In this document: piece by piece, positions 57,887 to 64,000 of the stretch
Layout: each line of letters begins with the position of its first letter
How positions within the stretch are numbered: position 1 is the stretch's first letter
Assembly: GCA_025175895.1 (NCBI GenBank)
Contig: CM045989.1
Span: 128,167,272-128,231,271, forward strand
Origin: Wurfbainia villosa
Lineage: Eukaryota; Streptophyta; Magnoliopsida; Zingiberales; Zingiberaceae
Length of the DNA stretch: 64,000 bases
Direction of reading: 5' to 3'
Notes under the pieces: generated by a model
Told to the model about the DNA's origin: nothing
The model's input: only the letters and a program-made list of their open reading frames with translations
The model's database searches: none
Made by a program: the position numbers and the translations under genes

Positions 57887-59020
57887 CCTATTCCTTTTTA
57901 TAACCACTTTGTCATTAAAAGAAACAGAATATCCATCCATAAACAATTTAGAAACTGAAATTAAATTCTTTCTAAAAGTAGGTACATAAAGACAATTTCT
58001 CAAAACCAAAACTTTATTCCTATCAAAAGATAAATAAACGTCTCCCACTGCAATAGCCGCCACCTTTGAAGCAATGCCCATAAAGACGGTAATCTCTCCC
58101 TCAGCTAGTCGTCGGGTTTCCTGGAACCCCTGCAAAGTATTGCAGACATGATCAGTGGCTCCTGTATCTACACACCAGGCACTGGTAGATAACACCGCTA
58201 AACATGTTTCAACAACTAAACAAGAAGATATACCTTTGTTCTTTCGGCGAGGATAGCTCGCCTTCCAATGTCCAGTCTGCTTGCAAGTGAAGCACTTGCC
58301 TTTCGGCTTCTTCACTCCTGCCTGAGGTCCCACTGCCACTTTCTTCACTCCACCTTGCTTCTTCTTCTTCTTACCTTTCGGTTTAGAGGAAGAAACCTTC
58401 TGAGCGACCATGGCTTGAGCACTTTGACGAAAAAGCCCCTCTGCCGCCTGGAGTTCTGTCAGAAGCTCCGCCAACAAATACAACCTCTTGTTCATGTTGT
58501 AGTTGAGGCGGAACTGCTCAAAACTCCTAGGCAGAGACTGGAGAATGATATCGACCTAGGTTTCCCCATCGATCTCAGCTCCGAGGACTTCCATCTCATT
58601 AAGATGAGACATTATCTTGAGAACATGATCCCTAACAGGTGTTCCCTCGATCATGGTGGTCGTCATCAAGTTTCTCATCGCCTCCTGTCTAGCCACCCTA
58701 CTCTGATGTCCGAAAAGTTCCTTGAGATTGAACATCATGTCATAAGCTATGGCCATGGCCTGATACTGATGTTGCAGCACATTTGACATAGATGCCAAAA
58801 TGTAACACCGCGCCATCTCATCTGCCTTGATCCATTTCTTATAACGTTCATTCTCCTTTTCATCAGAGTCATCGGTTGGCTTAGGAGGACAGACCTCGAA
58901 GAGTACAAATTTGTACTCCTCCGCAGTTAAGACAATATCCAGATTTCTTTTCCAATCAATATAGTTTGGTCCAGTAAGTTTATTTTCTTTTAATATCACA
59001 GCAAGTGGGTTGAAAGCCAT
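57887..59020 (-). pseudogene. A gag and protease
   Basis: ATG at 59,020: MAFNPLAVILKENKLTGPNY, then IDWKRNLDIVLTAEEYKF, EMARCYILASMSNVLQHQY and TMIEGTPVRDHVLKIM of the UBN2 domain. TAG at 58,558-58,556 interrupts; the frame continues. The knuckle reads CFTCKQTGHWKASY: the fourth zinc ligand Cys is Tyr, a G-to-A change in TGY. The protease has WCVDTGATDHVCN and a basic RNCLYVPTFRKNLISVSKL end, up to the B insertion at VIKRNR. It cannot give a full product. Confidence 0.88.
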
Positions 59021-60070
59021 TTGAAAAACCTAAGAATCACAATGATCAAAACATTAGATTTCAAATATTATTGATTCCTCAAAACAATAAAATTCCGAAA
59101 TCAACCAACACCTCAAAACACCGAGAATATCGCATGCCACGATAGTGTGGACGTATACGAATTCTACATTTGTAAGAGGAGATTTTACCCATTAATTTTA
59201 TTATCTTGTCAACCTTACTTTTTGACAAATAAAATTAATAGTTGGTTCCTCTTTAGCCCTACAAATAAAAGCAGTGACTCCGATGGGGAGGATACTTTTA
59301 TTTGCATCTAAGTGTGCACCATTACACGATACTAAGGGAATTATTTCGGATTATGTGCGTTACCGATGGGGAAGTGCACACGCTCCTAAATAATTTCCTA
59401 TAACCATTATTTGACCTAGTGATCCGCAAACAAACCCATCCGATGGGGAGGAAGGCACTCAGAGCCAACGCGCAAGTTTGTTGCATCACACGTCAAATTG
59501 TAATGGAGGCCGCGGGAATTAATTAAAATATCCCTCTCCCACTTAGTCAAATGAAATTGAGGAATTTTAAAGCATACACAACATGCATATAAAACAAATA
59601 AGCAATAAATATGAAAAAAAACAGAATTTTTCCAACTATTATGGCATTGTTCTCCAATACGCATCCCGTCGTGTCGCCACCTTGTCCGCTCCATCTTTTC
59701 CCGTGCGCAAGTCACCAAAGAGATCCGAGCCGAGATATATCATTTTAATTTACATCCATCGATCCTATACTCCACGAAGGAGTGTACAAATAATCTAGAT
59801 CGAAAGCAAACTAAAATGAGCGGCTAAACAATGTCGTATTTAATTACAAAAATTAAATACTAATCTAGCCTCGTCAACCCCGAGGATTCAAATAATATAC
59901 ATACAATCACACACAAAACAATCACATACAACCAAATAGCCATAATAGTCGGATCTTATGCCTGCAACCAAAAAGTTAGCCTACGTACATCCTACTATTA
60001 TCCGGCATACTCAATATATGATATGTGCATGAAAGTAACCGAATCCAAAACACACAAAACCGGAAACCGT
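59021..60070 (-). other. A leader (1.05 kb, non-coding)
   Basis: Between PBS and gag. No sustained frame. Contains two similar blocks, 'gatggggaggatact' (59,283) and 'gatggggaggaaggcac' (59,441), with related text at 59,370, so a short imperfect repeat of GATGGGGAG is present. Confidence 0.6.
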
Positions 60071-60083
60071 GGCTCTGATACCA
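60071..60083 (-). other. PBS of A, initiator tRNA-Met type
   Basis: Minus strand TGGTATCAGAGCC, two bases past the 5' LTR at 60,086. Confidence 0.92.
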
Positions 60084-60085
60084 CT

Positions 60086-62021
60086 TGTTGGAATTTGCTT
60101 CGGAGGCTCATTGGCTCCCATGTCCCCAGATTAAAATTTTCACTAATGAAAGAATTAATCCGGATGGGATGAGTTTCCTTAGCACAACCAATTCGTCGTC
60201 GTGCTAACAACTTGAGTGATCGCTTGAACAAACTAGTTGTTCAAGCAACACAACTCTTCTAGTTGTTTAGCCGCGGAAGAGACGACGGACGGATCGCCAG
60301 TTTTTGTGTTTGTCTTCGGGGTCCATGATTATACAAAATATATACATACACACACTTGTATAATCAACACATAAAAGAACATGCTAAGATCAGAAAATAA
60401 AGTTGTAAAATTTTTATACCTCATGATCTTCTACCGTATGTCCTATCCTCCTCGTGGATGATGTGTGGGCGAAGATCCTCCATGAGTAGAAGCCTTCTAG
60501 ATCGCGTTCTTCCCTTCCTTGTTCGCTGCGAACAAAGAGAAGAACCAATAAAACTTCTCCTTTCTAGAACTGGCCACCAAGAAAGGGATTTTGATGTAAC
60601 CGCCGGCCAAGGAACGAATGGATGAAGCGCCGGCCACCAATGTAAGGGGAACCGCCGGCCACCTTGGAGAGAATGGAGGAGTGAACACCGGCCAACCTTG
60701 AAGAGAGGTTGCCGCCGGCCAAGGAATAAGAGAGGGACCAAGAGGATGGGCGCCGGCCAAGTCTTGATGGAAGAAGATGGGCGCCGGCCACTTGTCCAAG
60801 AGTTGCCGCCCAAGCCAAAGCTTCCAAACCCTAGCGGCCCAACCTAAAACCCTAACTCCAATTGAACCATATTTTTGCCGCCCAACCTAAGCCCTCTATT
60901 TATAGAATTGGGCTTAAGACTCCTTTAATCTCCACCGTCAGATCTAGGGATTTAATCTCCACCGTCGGATCTAGGGTTTCATCCCAACCGTCGGATCTAG
61001 GGTTTCATCCCAACCGTCGGATCTAGGATTTCATCCCAACCGTCGAATCTAGGGTTTCATCCCAACCGTCGGATCTAGGGTTTCATCCCAACCGTCGGAT
61101 CTAGGGATTTAATCCCAACCGTCGATTCTAGGGTTTCATCCCAACCATCGGATCTAGGGATTTAATCTCAACCGTAGGTTCTAGGGTTTCATCCCAACCA
61201 TCGGATCTAGGGATTTAATCCCAACCGTTGGTTCTAGAGTTTTGTTTTACATTCTTGGATCTAGACTTCACGAGGATTATATTAGGCTACGATAGGGACC
61301 ATAAGGAGGAGTTGGATCTTGGCCACCCGATGGATCGGAACCACACAAACTTGATCCATCAATGATGTTCCATTCCACTAGAGGATCATCATTGAACTAC
61401 CTCACCAACCCCCATAAATTAATATGGGCTCCATATATTATTTGTACATTCATCTCCCCGTGTTTAAGATATCGAATGTCCGTCAATTAATTGATTTACT
61501 GACTATCAATTAATTAACATCTAACTCCTCGAGTAATACCACTCAACCTTATCATCATGTTGACTGAGTCAACCAGCTGGGTTTACATGATGAACCTTAT
61601 GAGCTCCTCAAGGGGACATCATCAACCTAGTATATAGGACACGGTTTTCTCCTATAATCAACGACACACCATGTAAATAATATCATTTCCCAACTTACCG
61701 GGCATATTGATTTAATCCATCTAAATCTCACCCTCTGGTAAATCAAAGAAATAAATACTATGTACATGTGCCCGTTATTATATCGGGATTAAGAGCATGT
61801 ACAACATAATATCCGAGGTCCGATTCAATTATGTAGTCAGCAATTAATTGAATCACCTCTATGTCGGTCCTGCTCAATACACCTACGTGTACTAGTGTAA
61901 CTCTATGTTCAAGACAAAACAATACCAAGCTACACTACAACCATGCCAATGGTTTGTCCAAAACCATCTTGGTTGTGAGCCTCTACTTATATTTTACAAG
62001 GGACTGATAACATGATCTTCT
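60086..62021 (-). repeat. A 5' LTR, truncated at its outer end
   Basis: Collinear with the 3' LTR from TGTTGG to 'aacatgatcttct' (62,021). The last 145 bp or so of LTR seen at 40,080-40,225 is missing and other sequence follows. Differences from the 3' LTR are scattered and few. TATA box at 60,904-60,896. Confidence 0.9.
60929..61239. repeat. 26-bp minisatellite in A 5' LTR
   Basis: Same unit order as at 38,975-39,286 with a few substitutions; unit number appears the same, so the array had its present size when A inserted. Confidence 0.88.
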
Positions 62022-62455
62022 CGCGCTACACTAAGAGATTATCTCTGAAGAGCAATACGTAACCCTAAGTCGAACCTGAGTTTTGATTATAGCAAATGAT
62101 ACAAAGTTAAGCTCATGTCATTATCTCACGAGCTGAATCGAGTGTGCAGAAGATTGCTATAGCTGGAGCTGAAGGCTAGCGACACCCGGAGGAAGCCGCG
62201 GTGGTCGGGCGACACTCGAGTGACTTCGGAGGGAGCCGAAGGAATCGAGTGGAAGGTCGGAAGCAAAAGCAACACGTAAGTATCAAGGTAAGCTCGTGTG
62301 TGCGAGCGTAAGTGAGGTCGTATCCTCTTTACGTGGATGACCTTAAGCGTAGATCCGACCAAAGACATCCTATAGATGGTCTAGGTCGAGATCGGACGGT
62401 CGGAGGCCGTCAAAATAATGTTTTTGTTAAGCTAACTTTGCCTTGCAGCTAGCAT

Positions 62456-62566
62456 CAGTCGACTGCCAGCTTAGAGGACTCGACTGCCGTCAATCAGTCG
62501 ACTGCTGGAGGTTAGCACTCGACTGATGCTGCCATCAGTCGACTGATGATGGCCATCAGTCGACTG
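62456..62566. repeat. CAGTCGACTG array in U3 of E
   Basis: Perfect palindromes at 62,456, about 62,495, 62,534 and 62,557, with partial sites (ACTCGACTG) between. The array ends 109 bp upstream of the TATA box. It is the least decayed of the arrays. Confidence 0.88.
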
Positions 62567-62674
62567 ATGGTCAAAGGATCAGCTTCGAGGAGTCAAGGTT
62601 TATCACCAAATTTCAAGGGGAGTGGTGCTCAAATATGATTGGCTAGGGTTCCTCTCGAAAAGGGGCTCAAAGGC

Positions 62675-62681
62675 TATAAAA
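62675..62681 (+). promoter_or_regulatory. TATA box of E
   Basis: GGCTATAAAAGGAGGTCC; a strong match shared with C. Confidence 0.78.
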
Positions 62682-63187
62682 GGAGGTCCTAACCTAGGGT
62701 TTTCTCATCAATTCTAAGTGCTCAAAAGCCTCCGCAACGCTGCGACTCTCCGACGACTCTACAACAACGAAGTGCTGCCAACAACCCTAGTTTAAGTCCT
62801 ATCTTCGAGTTGTTGGTATAATCTTAGTTTGTCATTTCTCTTAATCTTGCAATTCGTTTGTTAATCGAGGCTTTCTACCGTTGCATTTTATTTTAATAGA
62901 AGAGAGGGGTTGTCTCTCTATCTTTTGCTTCGAAGGTTTTTGTAATCGTAAAACTCCTACCTCCAACGAGGAGGAGTGTTTTAGTGAATTGCCCTCCGTA
63001 CACGGTCTAGGATCGTTAGGGCCTTGGAGTAGTGGCCGAAGGCTATGAACCAAGTAAAAAAACTATTTGTCTCATTTAGTTTTTATTTATATTTCTGCTG
63101 CATTTAATTGTCTACCGAACGATTTAAAATAAAAAGTGTTTATCGCTATTCACCCCCCCCTCTAGCGAACCGCCTCGATCCAACAAT

Positions 63188-63199
63188 TGGTATCAGAGC
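63188..63199 (+). other. PBS of E, initiator tRNA-Met type
   Basis: TGGTATCAGAGC two bases after the LTR end CCAACA. Confidence 0.92.
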
Positions 63200-63695
63200 T
63201 GGCGGCGCTCAGATTCAGTGCAACCATCGGTCGAGCATTGTTTTGTTTTCGTATTTATCATTTTAAGATTTCTCCCACACTACTAATCCAAGACCAAGTC
63301 TTGGTACATAGTTCTTGGTTGTGTTTTTACAAGTATTGATCGCCTTCGGAGTACCTCACGATCAAACGAGCATAACTTTTGCTACAAGTGGACTCACGAA
63401 ACGATCTACCCACCAAATCGAAGCTCTCTGAGAGATCTACACTTCTTACTGGGGGTTTACCCCCGTAAAAAGTTGTTTTCATCCTCAAAAATTGACATTT
63501 AGTAGACTTTCGGGGACATCGAAGTTTGTGAGTACTTACCTTTTATTTAGTTTCTTATTTCTTTGCTTAACTTTCTAGTTTTCGTTTGTTTCTTTTTATT
63601 TCCCGCACTACTAATCCAAGACGCAAGTCTTGGTACTTTCGTGTGTTTTTGTCGTTGCTAGGTTTTCTTTTTAGACTCATTGTTTTTTTGTTCTA
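63200..63695 (+). other. E leader with two CCAAGAC...GTCTTGG stem-loops
   Basis: The stem-loops at 63,288-63,304 (loop CAA) and 63,616-63,633 (loop GCAA) share 7-bp perfect stems and the same upstream CACTACTAAT and downstream TAC. The leader has no other frame. Confidence 0.8.
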
Positions 63696-64000
63696 ATGGC
63701 CCATCTCGAGGGTTTTAGCACCGTCCGACCTCCGTTTTACAACGGAGATGATTTTCGTTACTGGAAAGGTCGGATAGAATGCTTTCTCAAAACCCAAATC
63801 GAGATGTGGATCATAATCCAAATGGGTTTCACACTTCCGACTAATGAAGTGGGTGACTCCTTGGATTATGATCAATGGACCGTTGCAACAAAACGACAAG
63901 TCGAAGCCGATGCCAAGGCAACACAAATCCTCCAATGCGGCTTGTCCAAGGAGGAGTTAAATCGCGTCGGCCCCTTCATCAGCGCAAAGGACCTTTGGAC
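63696..64000 (+). CDS. E gag, N-terminal part (runs off the window)
   Basis: ATG at 63,696 opens 101 codons without a stop to the edge. It begins MAHLEGFSTVRPPFYNGD, continues with DDFRYWKGRIECFLKTQIEM (DUF4219 head, with the Trp and the basic-aromatic pattern of copia gags) and WTVATKRQVEADAKATQILQ into the UBN2 start (LSKEELNRVGPFISAKDLW). It corresponds to B gag but is uninterrupted here, so E may be a younger member. Product: structural particle protein. Whether the frame ends in WVPKS or goes on to protease is outside the window. Confidence 0.8.
   Translation, partial: MAHLEGFSTVRPPFYNGDDFRYWKGRIECFLKTQIEMWIIIQMGFTLPTNEVGDSLDYDQWTVATKRQVEADAKATQILQCGLSKEELNRVGPFISAKDLW

Larger units (their letters stand above)
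38132..62021 (-). mobile_element. Copia (Ty1) element A, nested host of B and D
   Basis: Minus strand: 5' LTR (62,021-60,086, outer end missing), PBS 60,083-60,071, leader, gag and protease (59,020-57,887), interruption by B, integrase, RT and RNase H (43,036-40,259), PPT, and 3' LTR (40,225-38,132). Removing B leaves a coding region of about 3.9 kb, the usual size for copia gag-pol. Several in-frame stops inactivate it. A TSD cannot be tested because the outer end of the 5' LTR is gone. Confidence 0.9.
62022..63185 (+). repeat. E 5' LTR (outer end lost)
   Basis: No TG start at 62,022; by comparison with C, a few tens of bases are missing. The text 'gtggtcgggcgacac', 'gtcgagatcggac' matches C. 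Palindrome array 62,456-62,566, TATA box at 62,675, then CACCCCCCCCTCTAGCG and the end GATCCAACA. A possible stem (CTCCTACCTCC with GAGGAGGAG) lies at 62,953-62,978. Confidence 0.75.
62022..64000 (+). mobile_element. Copia-type element E, gag-only family by its LTR, open to the right edge
   Basis: LTR 62,022-63,185, PBS 63,188, leader 63,200-63,695, gag from 63,696. The LTR is similar to that of relic C, and the gag head is like that of B (GDDFRYWKGRIECF). Whether pol follows cannot be seen. Confidence 0.75.

Noticed and set aside
1..64000. Host plant gene
   Set aside because: No intron-exon pattern or recognisable non-transposon protein was found; everything with a clear domain is gag or pol.

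Overview
This window looks like a transposon-packed intergenic stretch of a large flowering-plant nuclear genome, perhaps a monocot; the species cannot be told from the sequence. I see no convincing host gene. Almost every base belongs to an LTR retrotransposon, and most long open frames are gag or pol pieces or chance frames in GC-rich LTRs. Element boundaries were read from LTR ends (TG...CA), 5-bp target-site duplications (TSDs), tRNA primer-binding sites (PBS) and purine tracts (PPT).

Left part (1-13,954). A Ty3-type remnant on the minus strand (PBS matching tRNA-Asp at 432-452, LTR from 458) carries tRNA-Asp-like pseudogenes. Next come two gag-only copia-type elements joined tail to tail through LTRs cut at nearly the same point: copy 1 (plus, 2,440-6,140) and copy 2 (minus, 6,141-12,533). 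Together they form an imperfect inverted repeat of about 7.6 kb. A second Ty3-type LTR follows at 12,669-13,954.

Middle and right part (13,955-62,021) is a five-level nest. Gag-only relic C (13,955-27,840) holds chromovirus G2 (16,037-26,825, TSD TTGTT) in its 3' internal region and is cut in its LTR by chromovirus G3 (27,841-38,130). G3 has a solo LTR in its gag (35,560-37,432, TSD TTAAG) and copia element A joined at its PBS (38,132-62,021). A is split by gag-only element B (43,042-57,886, TSD CCTAT), and B's gag is split by copia element D (46,430-55,767, TSD GGTCT). The far end of A is cut off at 62,021.

Right edge (62,022-64,000). Element E, plus strand, has an LTR, PBS, leader and a gag that is open to the window edge.

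The gag-only elements (copies 1 and 2, B, and less surely C and E) are the most interesting group. Where the gag end is visible (copies 1, 2 and B), it stops just after a conserved WVPKS motif, with no protease, integrase or reverse transcriptase, followed by 1.2-1.9 kb of non-coding DNA. Their LTRs share a promoter layout in which arrays of the palindrome CAGTCGACTG lie upstream of a TATAAAAGG-type box. They would depend on enzymes supplied by other elements. The pol-bearing copies here (G3, A, D) all carry stops or frameshifts, so nothing in this window looks autonomous as assembled.
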